Shown here piece after piece: positions 28,105 to 36,835 of a stretch of 64,000 nt of DNA; position 1 is the stretch's first letter, and each line of letters starts with the position of its first letter. The stretch comes from UBA1715 sp045600045 (GTDB lineage Bacteria; Bacteroidota; Bacteroidia; Bacteroidales; UBA1715). The notes beneath the pieces are model-generated. The model had not been told where the DNA came from, did no database searches, and saw nothing but the letters and a program-made list of their open reading frames with translations. The position numbers and the translations under genes are program-made. Location of the stretch: assembly GCA_045600045.1 (NCBI GenBank), contig JAZRXD010000089.1:1-64000 (forward strand), written 5' to 3'.

Positions 28105-30414
28105 CTAAAATTTAAAATCCCACGAAACAGATGGTATTATTGGGAACAAGGTGATTTTTACAGCCTGCAGGACATCAGGATTTTCTTCATCAACTTGTTC
28201 AAAATATATCATATACGCATTCTTTCGATTGTACACATTATAGATAGAGAACGACCACGATGATTCAAATCGATCGGTCTTTTTGTTTGTTCGCGTAGCA
28301 CCCAAATCCAATCTGTGATAAGCCGGCATTCGGTAACCATTTCGTTCGGTATAATACGAAACGTATTCGCCGTCAACCAAATATTTTCCCGAAGGATATG
28401 TTACAGCATCGCCGGTTGAATAAACCCACGAAGCCGACAATTGCCATCTTTCGTTCAACTTGTACATTGCAACAATTGAAATGTCGTGGATTCTGTCGTA
28501 ACGAAGCGGGAACCATTTTCCCGAATTTATTTCCTTAAACTGTTTTTCTGACTTCGATAACGTATATGAAACCCAACCTGTCCAATCGCCGAAATTTTTC
28601 TTCGCAAACAATTCTATACCATACGAACGGCTGTGTCCGTACAACAAAAAAGCTTCGATATTAGCATTTAGGAACAAATTCGTACCGTTTTCATAATCAA
28701 TTTGATTACGCATTCGTTTCCAATAAACTTCAACAGATGTTTCGAACATATTGTCCATAAAATTGCGGAAATAACCAGCCGAAACTTGCGAACACGTCTG
28801 AGGTTTAACTTTATTTGTACTTGGCATCCAGTAATCGATTGGCAAACTTGCCGTTGAACTTTGTACCAAATGCATAAATTGGCACGTTCTCGTATATGCC
28901 GCCTTAATAGAACTTTCGCTGTTTATTCGAGCCGTCAAACTTACACGAGGTTCCAAATTCGGATAATAATCAACCAATTCGCCACGCGAGAAAACGGTAC
29001 TATCAATTTTTTCGTGATTGGCATCATATTCATATTGTGTCGCGCGGCCAACAAGCATAAAATTTGAAAAGCGAAGCCCATATTGTAATTTCAATACATC
29101 TCTAATATTTTGTAAATTATCAATATACAGATTCGCATCGAATGCAGTTTTTTTCTCCAAATCGACAGGTTGTTCCAGCATCGATGTTGTAAGATGTCCC
29201 GGCGCGAATCTGTGGAACGTCACGTTTCCGCCATAATGAATCGTATTGTTCGTCAAACGATATTCATACTCTTGCTTTAAATTCAAATCAGTTACACCTG
29301 TCGTCAATTTCGCATCGGCAATTGACATATTCAAAGTGGTTTTAGAACTATAACGACTGAAAATCAACGACGTAGTACTTTTCATTTTATTCGAAGGCAA
29401 ATTAATCCACGACAACGTTGCCGTGGCATTTCCACCATCGGTACCAAACATATCTTTGAATTTGAACATATCACGCCCAATATATCCCGATAAAGTCAAT
29501 TTGTTTTTTTCGTCAATCACATCCGAAACTTTAAAATTCAAATCGTAGAAATACAATTTAGTTTGATGTAACGAAGTGTCGCGAGCCAATTTCAAAAACA
29601 AATCGGCGTATGTTCTACGACCAGCCACCAAAAACGAACTATTTCCACGTTGAATCGGTCCATCAATCTCAAAACGAGAAGAAATCAAACCTACGCCACC
29701 TTGACCGTGAATTGCTTCCATTCCACCTTCACGCATCGAGACATCAAGCACGGAAGACAATCTACCACCATATTCGGCAGACATGCTACCTTTATACAAC
29801 TGAGCATCTTTTATTGCATCGCCATTGAACACCGAAAACATTCCCATCATATGCGAAGCATTGAAAATCGGTGCATCGTCAAGCAAAATCAAATTTTGAT
29901 CGGCTCCACCGCCACGAACATAATAGCCACTTCCACCCTCGCCTGCACTTTTTACTCCAGGCATAAGTTGCAAGGTTTTCAGCACATCGTTTTCGCCAAA
30001 CAACACCGGAACCATTTTGATTTCCTGCATATTTAAAGTTTGCACGCCAACCTGTGTTGACGAAATGTTATAATCGCGAACGGTAAAAGTAACAACCACA
30101 TTGTCGATTTTTACCGCATCAGGCGAAAGACGAACATTTTTTTTCAAAGCATCCGATAACGTAATATCAATATTTTGAGCAACATAACCCAAATAGGAAT
30201 ATTCAACCTTATACGTTCCTTTTGCAACTCCGATTGAATAAAAACCTTTTTCGTTTGTAAATGTTCCGATTGAAGTTCCAACAACCGCAACCGATGCACC
30301 AACCAACGGCTCTCCGGAAGTAGCATCTTTCACAACGCCACTCAACGTTACTTTTTGAGCCATTGAAAACAACGACAACAATAAATAAATATGTAAAAGA
30401 TAGTATCTTTTCAT
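28105..30414 (-). CDS. TonB-dependent receptor with carboxypeptidase-like N-terminal domain
   Basis: This 769-residue outer membrane protein has a signal peptide (ending SLFSMAQ), a carboxypeptidase-regulatory-like domain (about 22-105, SGVVKDATSGEPLVGASVAV), a plug (LKTLQLMPGVKSAGEGGSGY, VRGGGADQNLILLDDAPIFN) and a C-terminal barrel ending SWDFKF. The plug motifs match the class paired with DUF4249 lipoproteins, whose substrates are mostly unknown. Its start lies one base after the stop of a restriction endonuclease gene, an unusual upstream neighbour. Confidence 0.9.
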   Translation of the reverse strand: MKRYYLLHIYLLLSLFSMAQKVTLSGVVKDATSGEPLVGASVAVVGTSIGTFTNEKGFYSIGVAKGTYKVEYSYLGYVAQNIDITLSDALKKNVRLSPDAVKIDNVVVTFTVRDYNISSTQVGVQTLNMQEIKMVPVLFGENDVLKTLQLMPGVKSAGEGGSGYYVRGGGADQNLILLDDAPIFNASHMMGMFSVFNGDAIKDAQLYKGSMSAEYGGRLSSVLDVSMREGGMEAIHGQGGVGLISSRFEIDGPIQRGNSSFLVAGRRTYADLFLKLARDTSLHQTKLYFYDLNFKVSDVIDEKNKLTLSGYIGRDMFKFKDMFGTDGGNATATLSWINLPSNKMKSTTSLIFSRYSSKTTLNMSIADAKLTTGVTDLNLKQEYEYRLTNNTIHYGGNVTFHRFAPGHLTTSMLEQPVDLEKKTAFDANLYIDNLQNIRDVLKLQYGLRFSNFMLVGRATQYEYDANHEKIDSTVFSRGELVDYYPNLEPRVSLTARINSESSIKAAYTRTCQFMHLVQSSTASLPIDYWMPSTNKVKPQTCSQVSAGYFRNFMDNMFETSVEVYWKRMRNQIDYENGTNLFLNANIEAFLLYGHSRSYGIELFAKKNFGDWTGWVSYTLSKSEKQFKEINSGKWFPLRYDRIHDISIVAMYKLNERWQLSASWVYSTGDAVTYPSGKYLVDGEYVSYYTERNGYRMPAYHRLDLGATRTNKKTDRFESSWSFSIYNVYNRKNAYMIYFEQVDEENPDVLQAVKITLFPIIPSVSWDFKF

Positions 30415-30415
30415 A

Positions 30416-31537
30416 TTAAAATCTTTTTTCTGATAATTCAGATTGATTTTCTATCCATTTACGAATTGGAATTTTAAATTCCATTCCAATTGAATCAACC
30501 TGTGATATCCAATTTTGATAATACATTGAATCATGTAATAAAATCGGATTATATTCACTTATCAACTTTATATGTTCTTCTGTAGGATTTAATAAAATTT
30601 CTTTTACATCTAACGAACATTGTATCAACGTTTTAAAAATCTTTGGAATGGGCTTTTCCAACATTTTCCCATCTACATATTTTATTTGTCCTCCAGCAGA
30701 AAAAATATCTCTTATATTCGGCATAACAACCTGTCTATACGAACACAACCACAGAGTTGCCTGATTATATTTTTTCGTTGATTTTTGAGGATTAATAGTT
30801 TCTGGGAAAAGAATTAAACACATTGCCAATAGATACTGACGTTCCTTTAATGAAAGCGAATTCCACAATCGAATATTAAATGACATCGGAGAATCGACAG
30901 AATCATTTGTCAACCACCAAGGCATTTCTTGTTTTCCTTCTTTCTTAGCTTTTGCTCTATAATAATGGCGAACTTTTTCTATACTATCAGGAGATGTTCT
31001 TAATTCATCATAGGTTGTTTGCATTTTTGAAAATATAGATTCTCCCGGCTTTAAATCCATATTTATCAAATATCGCGGAGAATGCGTAACAGCAATATCA
31101 TACAAGACATCTTGATAGGGACGACACTTAAATTCTGGTGGAGTTCCCCCTAACTTACCAAAGAGCATATAAATATCCTCCACAGTTTCTACTCGTGTTG
31201 ATTCAACGATACTACTTCCAGTGGAGATCCAATGGTTTTTGTCTGTAGATTTCACTTCTACACCATAGTATTTTTCAGCAACTATATCTGGAAATTTTTG
31301 TCCCGAGACCAATCTTATTTCATTTGGATCAAAAGGTGTGTCATTGCATGCTTTTTTGATAACATCTTCCGCAATTTGTTCTAATTTACTTGAAGATATA
31401 CCCTTATACAAGGATTCGTTTTTTTGAGAATTCTCATTTAAAATATTCTCCGTTTTTTGCATCAATTCAGAAAATGCCAAATTTGCTTGCTGTGTATCTG
31501 TTTTCCGAATTGTAATAATGTTTGTTGCGGCTTTCAT
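30416..31537 (-). CDS. Type II restriction endonuclease (PD-(D/E)XK type)
   Basis: This 373-residue protein is predicted to cut DNA at the site protected by the neighbouring cytosine methyltransferase. Residues 83-96 contain a PD...EVK active site (P83-D84, then E94-V95-K96) within FPDIVAEKYYGVEVKSTD. The remainder is not recognised and the recognition sequence cannot be read from it. Its start overlaps the methyltransferase stop by four bases (ATGA), the usual coupling of a restriction-modification pair. Base use seems AT-richer and poorer in TCG/CGA than the flanking genes, consistent with transfer. Nuclease function follows from motif plus context. Confidence 0.8.
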   Translation of the reverse strand: MKAATNIITIRKTDTQQANLAFSELMQKTENILNENSQKNESLYKGISSSKLEQIAEDVIKKACNDTPFDPNEIRLVSGQKFPDIVAEKYYGVEVKSTDKNHWISTGSSIVESTRVETVEDIYMLFGKLGGTPPEFKCRPYQDVLYDIAVTHSPRYLINMDLKPGESIFSKMQTTYDELRTSPDSIEKVRHYYRAKAKKEGKQEMPWWLTNDSVDSPMSFNIRLWNSLSLKERQYLLAMCLILFPETINPQKSTKKYNQATLWLCSYRQVVMPNIRDIFSAGGQIKYVDGKMLEKPIPKIFKTLIQCSLDVKEILLNPTEEHIKLISEYNPILLHDSMYYQNWISQVDSIGMEFKIPIRKWIENQSELSEKRF

Positions 31538-32892
31538 TCTTTTTTAAAATATAAACTCCACAAATTCTGAATTCGATTTGCTATATTGTAAGCCAAAACA
31601 GGCGGAACTGCATTACCTATTACCTTATATGCGCCCGACGGACTTACTGCAAATTTTTTTGAATAATCTTTATAAAAAACAAAAGGATAATCTGGTGGGA
31701 ATGTTTGTATTAAAGCACACTCTCTAGGTGTCAATCGACGTTCCTTTAAACTATTATTCAATTCTTCATAATTTGTACCACCATTTTCTTTTGAAAGTCT
31801 TCGATATTCTATATTTCCATGATGTTCCGAGCGAATTGTTGGTCCTAAACCATCTAAATTTATTTCACTTTGCCCCTGACAATGTTTCCCCATGAATTTA
31901 GCTTGGGAATAATAACATTGCGATAAATCCATAGAATCATCTGGCTCTTTTAAATCCTCAAAAACATCTCTACACGTTACTGGTGGCAGCAATTCCGATT
32001 TTTTATTTGTATAACTATGAGTAGGTTTCGGATATGGGTTATACTCTTCAGGAATTTCATTCTGCAATAAAATAGTTTTTGCCCGTTCGTTTAATGCAGA
32101 TTTTCGAATACCGATAAAAATAACCCTTTCCCTCGTCTCTGGAACGCCATAATCACCTGCATTCAATACTTGGGGAGATAATACTATATAATCATTTCCA
32201 TCTGCCGAAGCAAAATCTTTTTGAATTATTTCTTTTACATCTCCTAAGCTAACCAATCCTTTTACATTTTCAGCTATAAAAATCTTTGGTTTAACAATGT
32301 CAATGACTTGCTTCATCCAAAAATAAAGTTTTCCCCGTGTTTCTTCTGACGGAACATCGCTATTTATGCGTTCTCCATCATGCGACATAGAAGAATTAAA
32401 GCCTTTTCTTTTTCCAGCAACACTAAAATCTTGACAAGGAAATCCTCCAGTAACAATATCAACATCAGTAGGGAAAACATTCACCCCACTTTTTTGCAAC
32501 TTTACCAAATCCACAATACTTTCCGTATGATAAATCTCCATAGGAACATTATAGCGTTTCATATATTTCAACCAAGTTGCTTGCGCTTCCTTTAAAATGT
32601 CATTTGCAAAAATTGTTCTAAATCGGTTTCTCTTTAAAAGCACCCAATGATCATTAATTACCCTTTCTATCCAAGGACTATTAAGAGGAATTGACTTTTT
32701 ATTACAAATAAAATTACCCTCGAAACCAATATCCATCCCTCCACAACCAGAAAACAAAGACAACATCTTTAATTCTCCATCACGGCAGTCCTTTTCCCAG
32801 TCATTTGAAAACCAAAATGATAATTGCGGTTCATTGACAACATCAGAAAATGTATTCTTCGTTTTTTCGTATGTTTTTTCTTCTCCTTTCAT
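31534..32892 (-). CDS. DNA (cytosine-5-)-methyltransferase
   Basis: This protein of about 452 residues transfers methyl groups from S-adenosylmethionine to C5 of cytosine. All key motifs are present in order: I (LSLFSGCGGMDIGFEG), IV with catalytic Cys (TGGFPCQDFSVAGKR), VI (IAENVKGL), VIII (GVPETRERVIFIG), IX (RRLTPRECALIQTFP) and X (YKVIGNAVPPVLAYNIANRI). The stretch between VIII and IX is the target-recognition region. The start at 32892 is preferred; another ATG exists seven codons upstream at 32913. With the overlapping nuclease it forms a type II restriction-modification system. Confidence 0.95.
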   Translation of the reverse strand: MKGEEKTYEKTKNTFSDVVNEPQLSFWFSNDWEKDCRDGELKMLSLFSGCGGMDIGFEGNFICNKKSIPLNSPWIERVINDHWVLLKRNRFRTIFANDILKEAQATWLKYMKRYNVPMEIYHTESIVDLVKLQKSGVNVFPTDVDIVTGGFPCQDFSVAGKRKGFNSSMSHDGERINSDVPSEETRGKLYFWMKQVIDIVKPKIFIAENVKGLVSLGDVKEIIQKDFASADGNDYIVLSPQVLNAGDYGVPETRERVIFIGIRKSALNERAKTILLQNEIPEEYNPYPKPTHSYTNKKSELLPPVTCRDVFEDLKEPDDSMDLSQCYYSQAKFMGKHCQGQSEINLDGLGPTIRSEHHGNIEYRRLSKENGGTNYEELNNSLKERRLTPRECALIQTFPPDYPFVFYKDYSKKFAVSPSGAYKVIGNAVPPVLAYNIANRIQNLWSLYFKKE

Positions 32893-32942
32893 GGTATCAA
32901 AAATAAAACACATTTATTACAATACAAAGAAAATTTGTTTCA

Positions 32943-33731
32943 TCAATATCGAATCACAAAATCCTGTTTTACAATACCTTCACGGAAAAATACCAAGCCT
33001 TGTTTGCACAAATCTATACTGACAGCCACACGTTTGTCGGCAATAATAGTATTCCAGGCATCACGCATTCCATCGCTCCACGAAATATCATCGAAAATTA
33101 AGATGGTATTTGAGGAACAATACGGATAGATTTGTTCAAAATAGCGCAATGTAGCCTCTTTCGTATGATTGCCGTCAATAAACGCGAAGTCAACTTGTTG
33201 CATATTTTCCAAAGATTGGGACAACGTGTCGTTGAAATTTCCGACAACAATTTCAACATGTTCCGTTCCACAAACTTTCATAGTCTCGCGAGCTATTCCA
33301 GCTATCGTTTCGGAACCTTCAAGCGAAATGAATTTTGCATTGTTTGCACCCGTTGCAAGATATGCCGTGCTAATTCCCAACGAAGTTCCTAATTCCAAAA
33401 TGGTTGTCGGTTTGTAACGATTTACCAAATTATACAGCAACTTGGCATATTTACCTTTCGACAGACTCGTTCTTGCTATATAACTGATTTTCCGAACATT
33501 AGACGCATTTTGCTTTGAACCTGCACCAAAATCCTGAATGGATATTTCTGATGAATTTTTCAATAATTCTTTGCGTCGCACTTCTATGCAAGCAAACGTT
33601 TTTTTGTCGTTTTTAGCACGTAAAACCGACTGGATAAAATCATACACAAACGGAGAATGAATGCGGTGTCCGAATTTATGTCCAGACGTTATTAAATAAT
33701 CGATTGTTTTTTTCGCCAAAAATGTATTCAT
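32943..33731 (-). CDS. Class I SAM-dependent methyltransferase, O-methyltransferase-like
   Basis: This 262-residue cytoplasmic protein has the Rossmann motif TILELGTSLGISTAYLA (about 115-130), LEGSETIAGIARE, VDFAFIDGNHTKE and ILIFDDISWSDGM. This resembles the catechol-O-methyltransferase-like group; the acidic DGNH and DD residues suggest metal-dependent O-methylation. The N-terminal HKFGHRIHSPFVYDFI is typical of a Bacteroidota subgroup with unknown substrate. It overlaps the upstream small lipoprotein gene by four bases (ATGA). It is not part of the restriction-modification pair, as it lacks DNA methyltransferase motifs. Confidence 0.82.
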   Translation of the reverse strand: MNTFLAKKTIDYLITSGHKFGHRIHSPFVYDFIQSVLRAKNDKKTFACIEVRRKELLKNSSEISIQDFGAGSKQNASNVRKISYIARTSLSKGKYAKLLYNLVNRYKPTTILELGTSLGISTAYLATGANNAKFISLEGSETIAGIARETMKVCGTEHVEIVVGNFNDTLSQSLENMQQVDFAFIDGNHTKEATLRYFEQIYPYCSSNTILIFDDISWSDGMRDAWNTIIADKRVAVSIDLCKQGLVFFREGIVKQDFVIRY

Positions 33732-33916
33732 AGATCTGCAGACTCCAAATTCTGTTCAAACAAATAAGCATGGCAATTACAATCGTGTTTGATGTATTTA
33801 TATCTTTTTTTGGCAACTTTCGATGCCTTTTGTGCTTGGCTCATTGGTTTACAAGAAACGCAAAAGCAACCAACAAACAACAACAAAAAAAGTATTTTCA
33901 GATATGATTTCATCAT
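33728..33916 (-). CDS. Small lipoprotein
   Basis: This peptide of about 62 residues has a strongly hydrophobic signal and lipobox FCVSC followed by KPMSQAQKASKVAKKRYKY. The mature part has a CNCH group near its end. Small Cys-containing lipoproteins of this kind are common in Bacteroidota, but no function is known. ATG codons at 33916 and 33913 and a GTG at 33922 are possible starts. It overlaps the methyltransferase gene by four bases. A TATATTTG box lies at 33945-33952. Confidence 0.65.
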   Translation of the reverse strand: MMKSYLKILFLLLFVGCFCVSCKPMSQAQKASKVAKKRYKYIKHDCNCHAYLFEQNLESADL

Positions 33917-33944
33917 TATCACCTACAATTGAAAGGTAACGAGG

Positions 33945-33952
33945 CAAATATA
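33945..33952 (-). promoter_or_regulatory. -7 box of the lipoprotein-methyltransferase pair
   Basis: TATATTTG on the minus strand lies 28 bases upstream of the ATG at 33916. No -33 motif is evident. Confidence 0.45.
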
Positions 33953-34018
33953 ACAAAATAAAGGGTAAAAATCAGTTAATTTCACTCTTCAAAAAAGTGC
34001 TTGACAAAAAGTATTTCT

Positions 34019-34026
34019 TACTTTTG
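34019..34026 (+). promoter_or_regulatory. -7 box of the radical SAM operon
   Basis: TACTTTTG lies 17 bases before the ATG at 34044. TTGACA stands at 34001-34006, closer than the usual -33 spacing. Confidence 0.45.
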
Positions 34027-34043
34027 CACAAATTTATTACGTA

Positions 34044-35321
34044 ATGAAATTAAAACTTATCTATCCTCGTTGGAAGAAACTTCCAGGACAAACGACATTC
34101 AACCTACCTCCCCACGGACCTGTTGTATTTGCGGCAACATTACCAGAATGGGTTGACGTGTCTTTCACCGACGAAAACGTTGAAGAAATTGATTGGAACG
34201 AAGAATGCGATATGGTAGCAATATCGATGATGCTTTCAACGCAAGTTAAACGTGGTTGGGCTATTGCCGACAAATACCGTGCAATGGGCAAGCAAGTTAT
34301 CTTCGGTGGAATTTCCACAATGCTTCATGCTGAAGAAACCATAGAACATGCCGACTCAGTTTTCCTTGGCGAATCGGAAGGTCGTATGGAAGCTGTGATG
34401 AACGACTGGAAAAATGGTAAGTTACAAAAGGTTTACAACTATATGGGCAAAATGCCCGACATCTCGCTTGTAGGTCCTGCTCGTCGCGACTTGTACAAAC
34501 GCGAATTATACAACCACAAAGGTGTTCCAATGGTTGACTTGTTCCATGCTTCGCGTGGCTGTCGTTTCAGTTGCTATCCATGTGCTGTTTCGTACTTGGG
34601 AAGCCGTTGTTTCCGTCCTCGTCCAATAGACAAAACCATTGCCGATTTGGAATCAATCGACAACAATCGTTTGTTTATTGTGGACAACTCATTGGCACAA
34701 AACAAAGAATGGGAAATGCAACTTTTCAAGGAAATGATTCCTCTGAAAAAGAAATGGATTAGCCACACAATTGAAGATGATCCACAAGTGCTTGATTTGG
34801 CCGCACAAGCTGGTTCTTGGTACGTTTATCAAGCAGTTTACGACACTTCGAATTACATTCGTGAACGTGTGAAACGCTACCACGATTACGGAATTGGCGT
34901 AGAAGGAACTATTCTTCTTGGACTTGACAACCAAACCGAAGACGACATTAAACGATTGATTGATTTCTTGTTGGAAATTGATTTGGATTTGGCAGAATTC
35001 ACAGTTTTGGCACCATTTCCACATACAAAAGCATACGATGATTTGCTTCGTCAAGGGAGAATTTTCGACTTTGACTGGGATCACTACAACGCAGGACAGG
35101 TTGTTTACCATCCAAAACACATGACTGCCGAAAAGCTACAGGAACTTTATGAATATGCTTGGAAATCATTCTATCAAGACGAAAGTCAGGAAGAAAAGAT
35201 GTTCAAATTATTCTCAAATGTTGTTCTTCGCGAAATGGAAGATGGCACGTACAGACCACGAGACAGAAAATTAGCAAACAAATCATTTGGTAAAGACGTT
35301 GTACGCAACATCAAAAAATAA
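34044..35321 (+). CDS. B12-binding-domain radical SAM protein
   Basis: This 425-residue cytoplasmic iron-sulfur enzyme has an N-terminal Rossmann-like cobalamin-binding-type domain (about 20-125, with VAISMMLSTQVKRGWAIAD and QVIFGGISTMLHAEE), lacking the classical DxHxxG. The radical SAM core begins at about 170 with the cluster motif CRFSCYPC (CxxxCxxC), followed by FIVDNSLAQNKEW and GVEGTILLGLDNQTEDDI. Such enzymes typically methylate or rearrange unactivated carbons or modify lipids and natural products; the substrate here is unknown. It is first in a run of four plus-strand genes: a 125-residue unknown 18 bases on, an esterase-like protein and a DMT transporter. Confidence 0.85.
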   Translation: MKLKLIYPRWKKLPGQTTFNLPPHGPVVFAATLPEWVDVSFTDENVEEIDWNEECDMVAISMMLSTQVKRGWAIADKYRAMGKQVIFGGISTMLHAEETIEHADSVFLGESEGRMEAVMNDWKNGKLQKVYNYMGKMPDISLVGPARRDLYKRELYNHKGVPMVDLFHASRGCRFSCYPCAVSYLGSRCFRPRPIDKTIADLESIDNNRLFIVDNSLAQNKEWEMQLFKEMIPLKKKWISHTIEDDPQVLDLAAQAGSWYVYQAVYDTSNYIRERVKRYHDYGIGVEGTILLGLDNQTEDDIKRLIDFLLEIDLDLAEFTVLAPFPHTKAYDDLLRQGRIFDFDWDHYNAGQVVYHPKHMTAEKLQELYEYAWKSFYQDESQEEKMFKLFSNVVLREMEDGTYRPRDRKLANKSFGKDVVRNIKK

Positions 35322-35339
35322 TTATCAAATCAATCACAA

Positions 35340-35717
35340 ATGAAAGTACCTGAAAAATATTACGACGAACAATTCGAGTTCAAGGGCCAATGGGATATGC
35401 CATCAACATGCGGATTGAAGATTTTAGATTATAAAGGTAAGAAAATAGTATTGGTTACAGAACTCTATCAAGATAATCCAGGAACATCAGTAACATACGC
35501 TGGAGCATCGTTGGCAAACCAAATTTGCGAAGCTAAAGGTTTTAATGCAAACGACATTATTTACATAGAATGCAACCCAAACACAAGCTCAAAATTGTCG
35601 TTTTATGATGAAGAATTTTTCCAAGTGACATTTGCAATTACCGACGGCAAATTCTCTGGAACCCCACAATATCAACAACTTACAGCAGACGAAACAAAAG
35701 AAATGATTACGCTATGA
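35340..35717 (+). CDS. Conserved-looking protein of unknown function
   Basis: This 125-residue protein has no signal peptide or membrane segment. It is a mixed alpha/beta sequence with ILDYKGKKIVLVTELYQDNP and NDIIYIECNPNTSS. I do not recognise the family. It lies between a radical SAM gene (18 bases upstream) and an esterase-like gene whose start overlaps its stop by four bases, so co-translation is likely. It could be an accessory or carrier-like protein of that pathway, but nothing in the sequence proves this. Confidence 0.7.
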   Translation: MKVPEKYYDEQFEFKGQWDMPSTCGLKILDYKGKKIVLVTELYQDNPGTSVTYAGASLANQICEAKGFNANDIIYIECNPNTSSKLSFYDEEFFQVTFAITDGKFSGTPQYQQLTADETKEMITL

Positions 35718-36835
35718 GACGAATTTTGTCGTTAGTTGTATGTCTTGCTTGTTTTTTCGATTTTGCATTTTGTCAGATGCTTCCTTCTGTACAAAACGCA
35801 AAGAAATTTGTTGTTGCACAAAAAGAAAGCAAGATAGAAAAATGCACTTTTGAATTTGCTCCTTGGCAAGCTGTGGAATCGCAGAATTGTTTTCTAAACC
35901 ATAAAGAATTCATAAAAAATAAGGAAACAACCAGATTGTACGCTTTTTTCCCAGATACGTCATTGTCAGGACCTTATATAATTGACAACACCCTTCTTGT
36001 TTCTGCCAATGCTTCAGATGAATTCTATAATAAATTTCTACATAGACAAACCGATAAAAAATATCCAGCGGTAATCATTTGTCCCGGAGGAAGTTACCAT
36101 CATTTAGGCATGAAACACGAAGGATATCAGGTTGCAAGATGGTTTGCCCAGAAAGGAGTTGTTGCATTTGTGCTTCGCTATCGCGTAAGCAGTCACGGAG
36201 CACATAATCCTGATATGATTCAGGATTTGCAACTTTCAATTGCGTTGTTAAAACAATATGCTGATGTTTGGTACATCGACACGACAAAAATTGGAGCCAT
36301 TGGATTTTCTGCTGGAGGTCATTTAGTTTTACACGGTGGAGTTGCAACGGAAAATTTCATAAAACAAGATTTGCCAACGTCGGAAAACTATGGTTTACGC
36401 CCAAACTACGTGATGGCAATTTATCCTGTTGTTTCAATGGAAGACAGCATTGCGCATAAAAAATCACGAAAGAATTTATTGACAAAACACTATACCGAAT
36501 CGGATATTCACAAATATTCCATTGAGCAAAACATTCCTGACGATATGCCACCTACATTCATATTGGCTTGCACCGACGACGATGTAGTAGATATTCGTAA
36601 TAGCCGTGCTCTTTTTAGTGCATTACCAAAGAAAATCATATACGAATGCAAATACACAGAAATACCTGTAGGCGGACACGGATTTGGTATGTTCAAAACA
36701 AAATCAGAGCAAACGAAAGATTGGGCCGACAAACTTTTAAAGAATTGGTTGGAACTAATTGAGATTCTACCAGTAACACGCATTACACCTTTGGATCCAG
36801 ACTACGATCTTGACGACATTTCTAACAATGAATAG
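35714..36835 (+). CDS. Exported alpha/beta hydrolase (acetylesterase-like)
   Basis: This 373-residue protein has a signal peptide (MRRILSLVVCLACFFDFAFC, then Q). The hydrolase core begins near 115 with the oxyanion-hole region CPGGSYHHLGMKHEG and VAFVLRYRVSSHG. It has the nucleophile elbow GFSAGGH, a likely catalytic Asp in CTDDDVVD and His in PVGGHGFGMF. This fits the BD-FAE/acetyl-xylan-esterase-like group active on acylated sugars. The C-terminus carries an acidic extension (DPDYDLDDISNNE). The gene overlaps the 125-residue protein by four bases and the DMT transporter by eight. Whether the export signal fits the radical SAM context is open. Confidence 0.85.
   Translation: MRRILSLVVCLACFFDFAFCQMLPSVQNAKKFVVAQKESKIEKCTFEFAPWQAVESQNCFLNHKEFIKNKETTRLYAFFPDTSLSGPYIIDNTLLVSANASDEFYNKFLHRQTDKKYPAVIICPGGSYHHLGMKHEGYQVARWFAQKGVVAFVLRYRVSSHGAHNPDMIQDLQLSIALLKQYADVWYIDTTKIGAIGFSAGGHLVLHGGVATENFIKQDLPTSENYGLRPNYVMAIYPVVSMEDSIAHKKSRKNLLTKHYTESDIHKYSIEQNIPDDMPPTFILACTDDDVVDIRNSRALFSALPKKIIYECKYTEIPVGGHGFGMFKTKSEQTKDWADKLLKNWLELIEILPVTRITPLDPDYDLDDISNNE

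Noticed and set aside
32943..33731. Methyltransferase as a third part of the restriction-modification system
   Set aside because: Its motifs are those of small-molecule O-methyltransferases, and it is coupled to a lipoprotein gene instead.
34689..35120. 143-residue minus-strand frame opposite the radical SAM gene
   Set aside because: It is a shadow of the real gene, with no motif or start signal of its own.
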